Assembly (NCBI RefSeq): GCF_000147695.2
Contig: NC_015958.1
Coordinates: 2,711,501 to 2,775,500, forward strand
Direction: 5' to 3'
DNA length: 64,000 bases
DNA from: Thermoanaerobacter wiegelii Rt8.B1
GTDB lineage: Bacteria > Bacillota > Thermoanaerobacteria > Thermoanaerobacterales > Thermoanaerobacteraceae
Positions within the stretch are counted from its first letter, which is position 1, and the number at the start of each line of letters is the position of its first letter. The notes under the pieces are model-generated. The model worked only from the letters and a program-made list of their open reading frames with translations. It was not told where the DNA came from and made no database searches. A program made the translations under genes and the position numbers. Of this stretch, positions 28,370 through 37,394 are shown piece after piece.

Positions 28370-29173
28370 TTATTTACATTTTTGTGCAACAAATAATAAA
28401 TGATTACTTGCTCCGAAAAACTCTGGCTTTTCGCTATAATAAAAATGGAAATTAAGCCACAATTGATAACTCTCATCATCCATGTTGTTTATTTTATCCG
28501 CTAATAATTCACTTAAACCATCGGTTGCAATTTCAGCCACAATTGTCAATCCGGAGTTTTTAAGTAATTCTCTTGCTTGTTGGACTGTTATAAATACAAA
28601 AGGAAAATCTCTTACCTTAAAAGTCTTGCGGTCATAATTACCTTTCCTTAAATAATCAGGTTGATAACACATGGTTTCTGTAACAATAACCATATCATTA
28701 TTAATAAACGCAAAAAGCATCATTCCATCATCTTTACATACCCGTTTTACTTCCTCTATACATTTCAATCGATTCCCTATATCTTCTAAATGATACAATG
28801 GGCCAAGACATAACACAATATCATAGCTATTATTTTCGAATCTAGAAAGATCTAAAGCATTACCTTGAAATATGTCAAGTTTCATATATGGCTTTTTCTT
28901 TTCTTTAATACGTTTTACATGTTTTTCAACCAAATCTACCGCAGTTACTTGATAACCCTTTTCTGCAAAATACAAAGAATATTCTCCAGTGCCTGCTCCT
29001 AAGTCTAAAATTTTCATTCCCGGTTTCAAATATTTTTCAATTTGTCTTACTGTAGTTAAAAATTCAATTCTTGAAGCTTTTGAAGATAACCTGAAATCTT
29101 CATCAAAAATTTCATAAAGAGCTGAAATTCTCTCTTCTTCACTTTCTATTTTTAGTAAGTCTTCCATTTTCAT
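28370..29173 (-). CDS. class I SAM-dependent methyltransferase
   Basis: A 267-residue methyltransferase with motif I KILDLGAGTGEYSLYFAEKG, an acidic residue after VTAVDLVEKHV, and motif IV YDIVLCLGPLYHL. No signal or membrane segment is present. It lies divergent from an ABC-2 exporter operon with about 360 bases between. Methyltransferases of this type are often found beside such exporters in clostridia and might modify the exported compound or confer self-protection, but this is inference from position only. Confidence 0.85.
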   Translation of the reverse strand: MKMEDLLKIESEEERISALYEIFDEDFRLSSKASRIEFLTTVRQIEKYLKPGMKILDLGAGTGEYSLYFAEKGYQVTAVDLVEKHVKRIKEKKKPYMKLDIFQGNALDLSRFENNSYDIVLCLGPLYHLEDIGNRLKCIEEVKRVCKDDGMMLFAFINNDMVIVTETMCYQPDYLRKGNYDRKTFKVRDFPFVFITVQQARELLKNSGLTIVAEIATDGLSELLADKINNMDDESYQLWLNFHFYYSEKPEFFGASNHLLFVAQKCK

Positions 29174-29407
29174 TTATCATTACCCCCATTAAATGGATAG
29201 TTTCATGAATCTTATGATTTTATTCTATCAACTCTACTCTCTTTATCAATAGGGAAATTACTTGATAATTTCATCAGCCAATATACCAATTCTTTCCCTG
29301 GATATTCCATTGTTTTACGTGTTAATTGTATTATACCAATATTTTTAAGATATTTCATTTTCCACTATTATCAATAAAAAACCAAATAGGATAAAAATAT
29401 GTTCCAT

Positions 29408-29437
29408 TTGCCATTACTTAATATGTTATTGTATAAT
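29408..29437 (+). promoter_or_regulatory. promoter of the ABC-2 exporter operon
   Basis: TTGCCA and TATAAT are 18 bases apart, about 100 bases before the first gene. The rest of the 360-base divergent region shows no further clear signal. Confidence 0.5.
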
Positions 29438-29536
29438 ATTGACTGTAAACTGTAAAGACTTTTCCAAAAGTACTTATTTCAAAGAAACCTCTCATAAATA
29501 ATTTAACAGATAAAATAGCCCTCAGGAGGAAAAACA

Positions 29537-30523
29537 GTGGAACCTCAAATAATTGTCAAAAATGTCAGTAAAACCTACAAAGTATATATTAAAGAAAATG
29601 GAATAATAAATATGATTAAAGGATTATTTCGTCGTAAATACAAATATATTGAAGCCGTAAAAGACATTTCTTTTACTGTAAACCCCGGGGAAATACTTGG
29701 ACTAATTGGTCTAAACGGTGCTGGAAAAACCACCACTATTAAATTAGTATCCGGCATCATTAAAGCAGACAAAGGTATTATAAAGGTATTAGGCAGCGAT
29801 CCCTTTTTACGAAGCAAAGATTATAGAAGGAAAGTATCATTAGTCATGGGACAAAAAGGGCAGTTAGATCCTGATTTATCTATTATTGATTCTGTAAAAC
29901 TTTTTGCTTCTATTTACTCTATTGACAAAAAGGAAGCAATTTCAAGAGCAAAATCAATGGCAGAAGAATTGGGCTTGTCAGAAATAGACCTGAAAAAACA
30001 AGTTAGAGCACTCTCTTTAGGACAAAGAATGAAAGGGGAATTAATCTTATCATTTATTCATCTGCCGGTAATCGTTTTTCTTGATGAGCCTACTTTAGGC
30101 TTAGATTTTATCACCCAAAGGGCAATTAGAAACTACTTAAAAAATTACAAGAGAAAATACAATGCATCAATAATACTCACAAGCCATTACATAACTGATA
30201 TTGAAGATTTATGCGACAACATCTATATACTCCACAAAGGTCAAGAGCTATATTATGGAACAATTGAGAAACTGAAAAGTATGATGTCCAACATCAGAAA
30301 GGTTAGATTTAACGCAAGCAATTGTGCAGTTGAAAGAATCAGCAAATATTATAAAGTAGAAAAAGCAAGCGAAGAACAAGAATATTTCATCAGATTTAGC
30401 CCAGATGAAACGATAAATGTAATGAGAGTTTTGTCAAATGAAGCTGAAATTTCAAATATAAATTTTCACGACGATACTCTCGATATTATCATAGAGTCAT
30501 TGTATAAGGGTGCAGAAAAATGA
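29537..30523 (+). CDS. ABC-2 type exporter, ATP-binding protein (COG4586-like)
   Basis: The nucleotide-binding subunit of a multidrug or antibiotic-type exporter, 328 residues long. Walker A GLNGAGKTTTIK, signature ALSLGQRMKGEL, Walker B PVIVFLDEPTLGLD and the switch histidine in LTSHYITD are intact. LSLGQRMK in place of LSGGQ is typical of the COG4586 subgroup. A C-terminal extension of about 80 residues follows the ABC domain. A GTG start is used with AGGAGGA upstream. Its stop overlaps the next start by four bases. Confidence 0.92.
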   Translation: MEPQIIVKNVSKTYKVYIKENGIINMIKGLFRRKYKYIEAVKDISFTVNPGEILGLIGLNGAGKTTTIKLVSGIIKADKGIIKVLGSDPFLRSKDYRRKVSLVMGQKGQLDPDLSIIDSVKLFASIYSIDKKEAISRAKSMAEELGLSEIDLKKQVRALSLGQRMKGELILSFIHLPVIVFLDEPTLGLDFITQRAIRNYLKNYKRKYNASIILTSHYITDIEDLCDNIYILHKGQELYYGTIEKLKSMMSNIRKVRFNASNCAVERISKYYKVEKASEEQEYFIRFSPDETINVMRVLSNEAEISNINFHDDTLDIIIESLYKGAEK

Positions 30524-31314
30524 AGACATTGTATACTTTCATGGGATATTTTGATTGCTCAATAAAAAAACTCTTAATGTATAGAATTTACCTTGTAGGA
30601 GAGCTTTTAAGTTCTCTAATTGTACCAATTGTAATAAGCTCCTTTCTCTGGAGGTCTTTAATTGAAACAAATCCCATAAATTACAGTCTAAAAGAAATGA
30701 TGATTTACATTATCATTTCTAATGTAATGCTTCTATTTACACAAATTCATGCTGAACATGACCTTGAAAAGGATATAAAAACTTACAGATTTGGCCAAAA
30801 GCTTTTACTTCCAGTGGATTATTTGACCAGTATTTCATATAGTCACATATCTTCAAGCCTTGCAAAGTTTGCAACTTTATATTTGCCTGTAATTATTGTA
30901 ATCTCAATTTGGGCAAAAATTGAAATCCCAGCAAACCGGCTATTATACCTGCCTGCAACATTAATTTTGGGTTTTTTACTCAATGCTTTATTTTCCTTTA
31001 TAATAGGCTTGTTATCTTTTTGGCTGACAGAAATCTGGGGCATAGCTGCCATCAGAAACTTACTGACAGGTCTTCTTTCAGGTGCCACTTTCCCTTTAGA
31101 CCTTTTGCCTGGCAAAATTGAATCAATTATGCTAATGACTCCTTTCCCTTATATGACATACATCCCGTCAAAGCTTATATGTGATGCTAATTTTGACATT
31201 GAAATAGTAAATAAAGGATTGTTTATTTCATTAGTTTGGGTGTTAATACTTGGTTTCATTGTTTTTTTACTCATGAAAAATGGATTAAAAAAATACACCT
31301 CTCATGGAGCGTGA
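30520..31314 (+). CDS. ABC-2 type exporter, permease subunit 1 (COG4587-like)
   Basis: A 264-residue integral membrane protein with six predicted membrane segments. The pattern LTGLLSGATFPLDLLPG near residue 185 is the conserved loop of the ABC-2 permease subgroup that pairs with COG4586 ATPases. It is translationally coupled to the ATPase by a four-base overlap. Together with the next gene it would form a heterodimeric channel. The substrate is unknown. Confidence 0.85.
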   Translation: MKTLYTFMGYFDCSIKKLLMYRIYLVGELLSSLIVPIVISSFLWRSLIETNPINYSLKEMMIYIIISNVMLLFTQIHAEHDLEKDIKTYRFGQKLLLPVDYLTSISYSHISSSLAKFATLYLPVIIVISIWAKIEIPANRLLYLPATLILGFLLNALFSFIIGLLSFWLTEIWGIAAIRNLLTGLLSGATFPLDLLPGKIESIMLMTPFPYMTYIPSKLICDANFDIEIVNKGLFISLVWVLILGFIVFLLMKNGLKKYTSHGA

Positions 31315-31318
31315 AAAC

Positions 31319-32077
31319 ATGTTAATAGAATCTATAAGATTTTCAATTAAAAAAGCAATTCAATATCGGGCAAATTTAATCAGCTGGTTTTTGGCAGACT
31401 TATCTTTATATACTGCGACATTTTTAGGCTATTACCTGCTTACTCAAAAAATTGCCGTTTTCGGTAATTACAGCAGAGAAGAAATCCTCTTTTATATAAC
31501 CTGTTTCTTTTTAGTAAACAACCTATACGCAATTTTCTTTGCCGAAGCAGTTTCTAAGTTTGGACAATCAGTGTTAACAGGATATTTTGATTTTGATTTA
31601 TTAAAACCACAACCACTTACAAAATATATAGTGTTAAAAAACTTAAACTTTCCGGCAGCTTTTTCGACACCACTCTTAATAGCCTTAAATATTTACTGCC
31701 TGAAATTGTGTGGGATTAAACTGACGATACCATATATTATTTCAATTTTTAGTGCTGCAATCTTAATGGGGCTGCTGTTTTCTATAGTATACAGTTTCAC
31801 CCTTTTTGGCTTAAGGTCTGAAGCAATTTCTGGAGTAGTCCTGCAGCTTTTAACAGTTGCAGAAAAGCCTGACACGGTTTTCCCGAAAATTGTTCGCAAT
31901 TTACTCATATATGCAATTCCCATTTTCTTATTCAGTGCAATACCTGCAAGGATTGCCCTCGGTAAGAGCAGTATATTTGAAAAGGTATGGTGTTATTTAT
32001 CCCCTGTATTATACTATTTGATTTTAAAAATTTTGCTGCATCAAGGATTAAAAAGATACCAGTCAGGAGCTGAATGA
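31319..32077 (+). CDS. ABC-2 type exporter, permease subunit 2 (COG3694-like)
   Basis: The second permease of the trio, about 252 residues with six predicted membrane segments. It has the features of COG3694: basic start SIRFSIKKAIQYRANLI, a central turn, and the end LKILLHQGLKRYQSGAE. The ATG at 31319 is preferred because GGAG lies nine bases before it and the previous stop four bases before; an ATG five codons earlier has no such site. Immediately downstream, on the opposite strand, lies a broken gene of the same family. Confidence 0.85.
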   Translation: MLIESIRFSIKKAIQYRANLISWFLADLSLYTATFLGYYLLTQKIAVFGNYSREEILFYITCFFLVNNLYAIFFAEAVSKFGQSVLTGYFDFDLLKPQPLTKYIVLKNLNFPAAFSTPLLIALNIYCLKLCGIKLTIPYIISIFSAAILMGLLFSIVYSFTLFGLRSEAISGVVLQLLTVAEKPDTVFPKIVRNLLIYAIPIFLFSAIPARIALGKSSIFEKVWCYLSPVLYYLILKILLHQGLKRYQSGAE

Positions 32078-32104
32078 TAAGTGGTTAGGAAGAAAACTCA
32101 ACAA

Positions 32105-32395
32105 TCAACTGCCTGAGCTTGAATAATGCTTGAGGGCTAAATTCCAAATACTGTATGAAATTACAAAAAAGAGTATTGAAACTAAAGGAGTTAATAACGC
32201 AAACAATAGGCTATACTTATAATCTGTTATGTAAAACAAACTGGGATAAAAAGCTGTAAAACCAATTGGAATTAAAACAGTGAAAACAAATCTGAGTATA
32301 TCGCTGGATATAGTAATTGGGTACTTTGAAAATTCAAAAAGGTCCATTACAAGATTTGATAAACCCGTCTCTTTAATGGTAAAAAAGGAAATCAT
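32105..32395 (-). pseudogene. C-terminal fragment of an ABC-2 permease (COG3694-like)
   Basis: The 96 residues match the last third of the permease family: LVMDLFEFSKYPITI, IPIGFTAFYPSLF and the LKHYSSSGS end, which parallels LKRYQSGAE of the intact gene next door. The front two thirds and any ribosome-binding site are missing. It is a remnant of a second exporter set, now facing the intact one tail to tail. Confidence 0.7.
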
Positions 32396-32582
32396 TGTCT
32401 CATTTTTACCATTGTCAGTAAAGAGTTAAATATAGAGGGTAAGGTCTTATCTGTCCTTATCTCTTACCATTTTTATTTAGACAAGAAAACCGTCACTTTG
32501 TCTATATTTATAACAAATGCGCCTGCGAATTACTAAAAACTATTTCCCTCTTGTTTCCATCCACTATCCAATATTCTATCAA

Positions 32583-32964
32583 CTAGTTAAAATACCCTAA
32601 TATAGAAATAGGGGCTGCCACTTCTACTCCAGGAATACTGCGTATTGTCTCCAAATCTTCAAAAGAGATGCCACCGTAGCTGGCCAGTGGTGTCTGCGGT
32701 GCAACCCACCCATCCCCCAGGGCTTGATATGTTTGGCTGTCCTTGGGATAAACCAGTATGTCATATTGCCAGCGCCAGTGATCTTGTAGGTCCTCTCTTG
32801 CTTTGATAGTAACAACTTCTGTTAGCCTTTGTAATCCAGCATATCCTACACCCAAAATAAATTAAAGTCGCCAAAATAAAGAGAAATATTGGCCATCTTT
32901 GTCGAATAGAAATCTTCAAATATGTAAAGATAGTATATCCCCCATTAAATTTCAAAACATACAT
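32583..32964 (-). pseudogene. N-terminal fragment of a MacB/FtsX-type ABC permease, frameshifted
   Basis: Two overlapping frames give TYLKISIRQRWPIFLFIL (first membrane helix) and then GLQRLTEVVTIKAREDLQ, followed by a stretch typical of the MacB periplasmic core (FEDLETIRSIPGVEVAAP). The shift lies near 32860. The frame ends in a stop after GYFN, so the remaining domain and three membrane helices are absent. It is a dead remnant. Confidence 0.6.
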
Positions 32965-33035
32965 TTTATTTTCTTCTAAATTTTCTTTTTTACTTATTCT
33001 ATTTCCTATATTATACAAAATAAAGAAAACAATTT

Positions 33036-33058
33036 CAACCCGATTTAAATCGGGGTTG
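33036..33058. repeat. copy of a short palindrome containing CAACCCGA
   Basis: CAACCCGATTT and AAATCGGGGTTG pair almost perfectly. Related half-copies (CAACCCGAATTGATTCTG) occur at about 28316 and 42587. Confidence 0.45.
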
Positions 33059-33083
33059 GATGTAAAAAAATGGATATGCGCAT

Positions 33084-33115
33084 AAAAAAATAAGCCCACA
33101 TAAAAGGGCTTATTT
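33084..33115 (-). terminator. terminator of the first ABC exporter gene
   Basis: AAATAAGCCC-(8-base loop)-GGGCTTATTT followed by TTTT on the minus strand, immediately after the stop codon. Confidence 0.85.
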
Positions 33116-33118
33116 AAA

Positions 33119-34804
33119 CTAGCTTACCACTGATAAAACTACACTCGCAGGTGTGAAAATCTCATCAAAAGTACCTATTTTTATTACTTCTCCATCCTCT
33201 ACAAAAATTATCTTGTCATATTTTCTCAACACCTCTTCAGAAGTATTATGAGTAATTACCAATGCTGTCAAACCTTCTATGCTTAAAATAGAATCTTCTA
33301 TGCTGGAGGCTGTCTTTTTATCCAGTGAAGATGTAGGTTCATCTGAAACCAAAATAGGTGTGCCCTTAATTAGTGCCCTCGCAATACTTATTCTCTGCCT
33401 TTCTCCACCTGATAAATTGTTTCCTTTCTCTCCTACTTCAGTGTTTTCTTTTTCAGGTAGTTTCTCTATAAATTCCTTTAAACCAGAGAGAGAAATTGCT
33501 CTTTCTATAATTTTTTCATCATACTCTTTAAAAAGAGTTATATTGTTTTTTATACTAGTATCAAACATAAACACATTTTGATGTATTACAGATATTAAAT
33601 TATTGTACAAATCTTCTGTTTTTATCTTCCTTATATCTATACCGTCAATTAAGATTTTACCCTCAAAATTGTTATAGTATTTCAAAAGAAGTTTTAGTAT
33701 TGTAGATTTTCCGCTGCCACTTGGACCAATAATTGCACATTTTTCTCCTCTTTTTACTGTAAAAGATACATTCTTTAAAACTGGTTCTTTTCTGCTATCA
33801 TAAGAAAAACTAACATTGTCAAACACTATTGCATCATTAAAGTCTTCCTTTGAAACAAATTCCTCTTTTCCGTCTTTCTTGTCCTGCATAATATCTATTA
33901 TTTTCTGCTGTATTGACTCTGTTCCTTTTAAAGCATTTACTTTTTCTATAATTCCTATCATCGGATTTACAATGTTATTCATCAATTGTACTGCAGCTAT
34001 CATCAATCCCGGTTCTATAACATGCTTTATCACAAGATAGGCTCCAACGCCCAGTGAAACAAAAAACATTAAAGATCCAAAAAATTCCGTCAAAGCATTT
34101 GCTAAAGCAAGTATTTTTTCAAAGAAAAATCTAGTGTCTTCTACTTTTTTGTTGTATTTCTGATACTGTTTCTCCACCAATTTTTCCACATTAAAACTTT
34201 TGACTATTTCAAAGCCAGACAATATGTCATTTGTCTGCACTGTCAAATCAGATAAACTATCAGAAAAATCTTTTTTAGCTTTACTTATTTTCTCCCTAAA
34301 AAGATAAGGAATAACTATGAGAAAAATACTTATGACAAAAACTCCTACAGCAATGTAAACATTTAATTTAAAAATCGCCACAGTAGCGATTATAAAAGAA
34401 AATATTTGCTCTAACATTATCAGTATATTCTTAAAATAATCCTGTTCAAGTATTGTGATATCATTATTCAAAGTAGAAATATACGCAGCACTATTGCCCT
34501 TTTGAAACTGGTCTATTTCTCTATTTATGACTTTAGAAAATATGTCATTTTTTAAATTGTAAAGCATTTGTCTTACATAGTTCGCCCTTAAAACTCTCAA
34601 AAAATACCATACAATGAGTACTCCAATTAAATACAATACAAAAATTATACTGGTTCCATAAAGGCTTTCCATATTATATTGTACAGCTGCATCTACAAAA
34701 CTTCCCAAAATAAATGCCACCATAACAGTTAATATACTTTCTGCCAATGTGAAAATTATATTTGCTGTAAGTAGTAACTTATGCTTAAAAAAATACTCCC
34801 TCAT
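33119..34804 (-). CDS. ABC exporter, fused membrane and ATPase domains
   Basis: A 561-residue half-transporter. Six membrane helices occupy about residues 10-300. The ATPase domain has Walker A GPSGSGKSTILK, signature NLSGGERQRISIARAL, Walker B LVSDEPTSSLD and switch TALVITHNT. No N-terminal C39 peptidase domain is present, so any leader must be removed elsewhere. Asp-Glu in SDEPT rather than LDEPT is slightly unusual but keeps the catalytic glutamate. It belongs to an array of similar exporters up to 45 kb and likely exports a peptide or lipid. A small frameshifted membrane gene lies just upstream. Confidence 0.9.
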   Translation of the reverse strand: MREYFFKHKLLLTANIIFTLAESILTVMVAFILGSFVDAAVQYNMESLYGTSIIFVLYLIGVLIVWYFLRVLRANYVRQMLYNLKNDIFSKVINREIDQFQKGNSAAYISTLNNDITILEQDYFKNILIMLEQIFSFIIATVAIFKLNVYIAVGVFVISIFLIVIPYLFREKISKAKKDFSDSLSDLTVQTNDILSGFEIVKSFNVEKLVEKQYQKYNKKVEDTRFFFEKILALANALTEFFGSLMFFVSLGVGAYLVIKHVIEPGLMIAAVQLMNNIVNPMIGIIEKVNALKGTESIQQKIIDIMQDKKDGKEEFVSKEDFNDAIVFDNVSFSYDSRKEPVLKNVSFTVKRGEKCAIIGPSGSGKSTILKLLLKYYNNFEGKILIDGIDIRKIKTEDLYNNLISVIHQNVFMFDTSIKNNITLFKEYDEKIIERAISLSGLKEFIEKLPEKENTEVGEKGNNLSGGERQRISIARALIKGTPILVSDEPTSSLDKKTASSIEDSILSIEGLTALVITHNTSEEVLRKYDKIIFVEDGEVIKIGTFDEIFTPASVVLSVVS

Positions 34805-34808
34805 TCTC

Positions 34809-34951
34809 TCACCTTCCTAAAGCCTCTACTAATACAAATCCCATTTCAACTCCTAAAAACAGACCACCCATGAAATGTCCAAGAAGTATCCTAAACCTGT
34901 ACCAATAAATAAGCATCCTACAAAAATTTTGCCTTTCTTTATAAATCCCAA
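34809..34951 (-). pseudogene. small glycine-rich membrane peptide gene, frameshifted
   Basis: A TTG with AGGGGGG five bases upstream opens MGFIKKGKIFVGCLFIGTG. After LGYF one base is out of register, and the other frame continues GHFMGGLFLGVEMGFVLVEA and stops five bases before the exporter gene. With the shift corrected this would be a 47-residue, very hydrophobic, glycine-rich peptide. It could be a small subunit or an exported peptide of the adjoining transporter; this is inferred from position only. Confidence 0.45.
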
Positions 34952-34974
34952 AGTATCCCCCCTATTTTTCTTAA

Positions 34975-35165
34975 ACTAATCAACACTAATCTTAAATAAT
35001 ACAAATTTAAAATTAATTTTTTTTATTTTTGTTGCTTTAATAATAACATTATTTAAATTTCCAGTAAAATTTATTAAATCACGAAAAACGGCCTTTATTT
35101 CGCATTTAATGAATTTTTCTTATGAATTCTCTAAATTTTAAAGTTTTATTCCTTTTTTCTGTGTA
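34975..35165. repeat. diverged non-coding block, also present at 43060-43250
   Basis: Both blocks share TAATAATAACATTATTTAAA, then AAA(A/C)TTATTAAA and further scattered matches over about 190 bases. In both cases the block lies just upstream, on the minus strand, of an ABC exporter gene or fragment. No open frame is present. Confidence 0.55.
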
Positions 35166-35168
35166 AAT

Positions 35169-35210
35169 TAAAAAAAGCATAGAGTAAAAGCTCTGCAGTT
35201 TACTCTATGC
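35169..35210 (-). terminator. terminator of the MFS gene
   Basis: GCATAGAGTAAA and TTTACTCTATGC form a 12-bp stem overlapping the stop codon, followed by TTTTTTTAA on the minus strand. Confidence 0.85.
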
Positions 35211-36405
35211 TTACTTCTTTTTCCAATACCATTGCCTTTTTAAAGGGTATGCTGGAAATTAAAGCAGTAATCAAAGATAAGAAAAGTGCAGCATTAAGGC
35301 CCATTCTGTCACTTAAGATTCCAAATAAATAAGTGCATAGAATTGTCGAAACACTAATAAACAGACTGTATATTGATATAATCGTAGCACGCTCTGAAGA
35401 TGGTATTAATTTATTAAAATATGGCATAAAAATTGGTGTATGAGCTGAATATATCACTGTATAAATAATATAAGGTATAAATGAATAGCTTGGAATTACA
35501 TACATCATAAATATAAACAATGCCGAGATAATACTTATAATCATTAATGTCCGAAGTAACCCGCCAAATTTTTCAGCTATTCTGTCAGCATAGCGTGGGA
35601 CAATAATGCTAAGTATCATGGTTAACGCTAATATGACTCCAAACCATTCTACAGGTATACCTGCTTTTTCAAAATAGGGCTGCCACAACATTGACAAAAT
35701 TCCCGAAGAAAAAAAGAAGAAAAATGCTCCAATTGTAATAGATAATAAAATCCGATGCTTAAATAGATATCCAGTTCCTTTGGAAATTTTACTAAAATAT
35801 TCTCTATAACTGTATTCTACCTCTTTTTTCTGTGATTTATCTTTTTTGCCTGTTAAAAATACGTAAATAAAAACCAGAAAAATTCCTATACCTTCTATTA
35901 GCCAAATTTCTCTGAAGATGTTATAGCGTACTAAAATACTCCCTCCTAAAAAACCCATTGTGCTTCCCAAGTAATTATAACTTGTAAGACGTCCCCAGTA
36001 TTTTGTAAGGTCTACGTCTTTTTCACTAAAAAGAATCGAATCAGCAAACCAAGATTCAAAGGCCCCAGAGTTGAGGGTAGCTCCAACCCCTGATAAAAAA
36101 TAGAGAAATAATAAAACTGCAAAAGAGGTATTAAAGTATATACCGATAGAAGTCAAACTGCCAATCAACAAAGATAAAAGAACAGAAAATTTTCGACTAT
36201 ATGTATCCGCAAGAGCACCAGTTGGTATTTCAAAAAATGTTACTGCTACGTGATTTACTATTATTAGAAGGGAAATCTGTGCAAAATCTAGATTAATCTT
36301 ATTAAAATATATCACCCAAAATGGTGCCATTAAAGATGTAAAAAAGCTTGAAAATAATGTTACTACTATTAAGAAAAATCGTATATTACCCTTCAAACTT
36401 TGCAT
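35200..36405 (-). CDS. MFS transporter
   Basis: A 401-residue major facilitator with 12 predicted membrane segments. The loop between segments 2 and 3 reads GALADTYSRKFSVL, the family's G-x-x-x-D-x-x-x-R-K/R motif, and an analogous LFGILSDRMGLNAAL stands in the second half. It fits the drug or small-molecule efflux groups; the substrate is unknown. The ATG has AGGAGGA upstream. It stands alone between exporter genes and is flanked upstream by a short repeated palindrome. Confidence 0.85.
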   Translation of the reverse strand: MQSLKGNIRFFLIVVTLFSSFFTSLMAPFWVIYFNKINLDFAQISLLIIVNHVAVTFFEIPTGALADTYSRKFSVLLSLLIGSLTSIGIYFNTSFAVLLFLYFLSGVGATLNSGAFESWFADSILFSEKDVDLTKYWGRLTSYNYLGSTMGFLGGSILVRYNIFREIWLIEGIGIFLVFIYVFLTGKKDKSQKKEVEYSYREYFSKISKGTGYLFKHRILLSITIGAFFFFFSSGILSMLWQPYFEKAGIPVEWFGVILALTMILSIIVPRYADRIAEKFGGLLRTLMIISIISALFIFMMYVIPSYSFIPYIIYTVIYSAHTPIFMPYFNKLIPSSERATIISIYSLFISVSTILCTYLFGILSDRMGLNAALFLSLITALISSIPFKKAMVLEKEVSIE

Positions 36406-36426
36406 TTATTTAAATCCTCCTAAAAA

Positions 36427-36454
36427 CAGACAGGTCCCTGTCCCCTTGTCTTTG
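36427..36454 (-). repeat. REP-like repeat, GGGACAGGGAC type, copy 1
   Basis: Contains GGTCCCTGTCCC within a partly palindromic unit. It is inverted relative to copy 2 at 37185 and lies on the other side of a broken ATPase gene. Confidence 0.6.
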
Positions 36455-36485
36455 AACATTTTCATGTTTTACTGTGGGTGTTTCT

Positions 36486-37184
36486 TTACACCACAAATAT
36501 TCCTTCTTCCCTCACTGGCTCCTCTACTTTATCCAACTTCTCTATATTAAATAAACTGTAAAAATATCCTTTCCTATCTAATAGCTCATCAAATTTCCCA
36601 CTCTCTATTACTTTCCCATCTTTTAATACTATTATCTCATCATATTTCTTCAGTAACTCACTCCATAATCTGTGTGTCACTACTATTGCTGTTATATCTT
36701 TCATCTCCAATATCGTTTTCTCTATTAAATAGGCTGTCTCATTGTCTAACGCTGCTGTCGCCTCATCTAACGCCAAAATCGATGCATTTGTTATTATTGA
36801 CCTGGCTACCGCTATCCTCTGCCTCTCCCCTCCTGATAATAATTTACCTCCTTCCCCTACATCACTGTATATCCCCTCTGGCAATTTCTCTAACAATGGC
36901 CCTAACCCCGCTATCTTTGCTGCTCTTATTACTTCTTCATCTGTGTATTTGTCATTTAAAAAGAGTTATGTTGTCTTTTACTGTGCCGTCAAATATGAAT
37001 ACATTTTGATGTAATAACGTAATTATTTTGAACAAGTCTTTCTTATCTATTTGCCTTAATTCAATCCCATCTAATAATATCTTCCCTTCATAGTTTTCAT
37101 ATTGTTTTAACAATAATTTCAGTATAGTCGATTTTCCTGCCCCACCTGTTCCTACTAAAGCGTATTTTCCACCTTTTTTGATTG
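36486..37184 (-). pseudogene. isolated ATPase domain of an ABC exporter, truncated and frameshifted
   Basis: The sequence is a close copy of the ATPase domain of the exporter at 39097-40829: GKSTILKLLLKQYENYEG, GLGPLLEKLPEGIYSDVG, the signature LLSGGERQRIAVARS, LALDEATAALDNE and the same C-terminus. A shift at an A-run near 36960 breaks the frame, and all membrane helices are missing. Homology begins exactly at the repeat at 37185, so the gene was probably cut by a rearrangement there. Confidence 0.8.
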
Positions 37185-37216
37185 CAGACAAAGGGACAGG
37201 GACTTGTCTTTTGTCT
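37185..37216 (+). repeat. REP-like repeat, GGGACAGGGAC type, copy 2
   Basis: AGACAAAGGGACAGGGACTT with TTGTCT following is imperfectly palindromic. It forms an inverted pair with copy 1 around the broken ATPase domain. Confidence 0.6.
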
Positions 37217-37269
37217 AAATTCTTTCATCTAAATAAATGAAGATATTTAGAAGTAAAATATGGAAATTT

Positions 37270-37304
37270 TCAAACAAAGAGAACCGTCCCTGCCGTTTGT
37301 TTAC
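37270..37304 (+). repeat. REP-like repeat, GAACCGTCCC type
   Basis: CAAACAAAGAGAACCGTCCC with GTTTGTTTAC after it. A related unit lies at 47833. The units resemble short palindromes scattered in clostridial genomes. Confidence 0.55.
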
Positions 37305-37326
37305 TCGTCAATTTTGTGTATTCCCT

Positions 37327-37349
37327 TTTATGGCCATAAATGCTATAAT
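37327..37349 (+). promoter_or_regulatory. promoter and candidate operator of the XRE-TPR regulator
   Basis: The perfect palindrome TTTATGGCCATAAA occupies the spacer just before a perfect TATAAT. The same region, diverged, is seen at 47700-47730. A palindrome there would suit autoregulation by the adjacent regulator. Confidence 0.5.
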
Positions 37350-37394
37350 TATAAAAAACACTTAAACATTTTCATCCCCTCTGGTGGTGAAATT

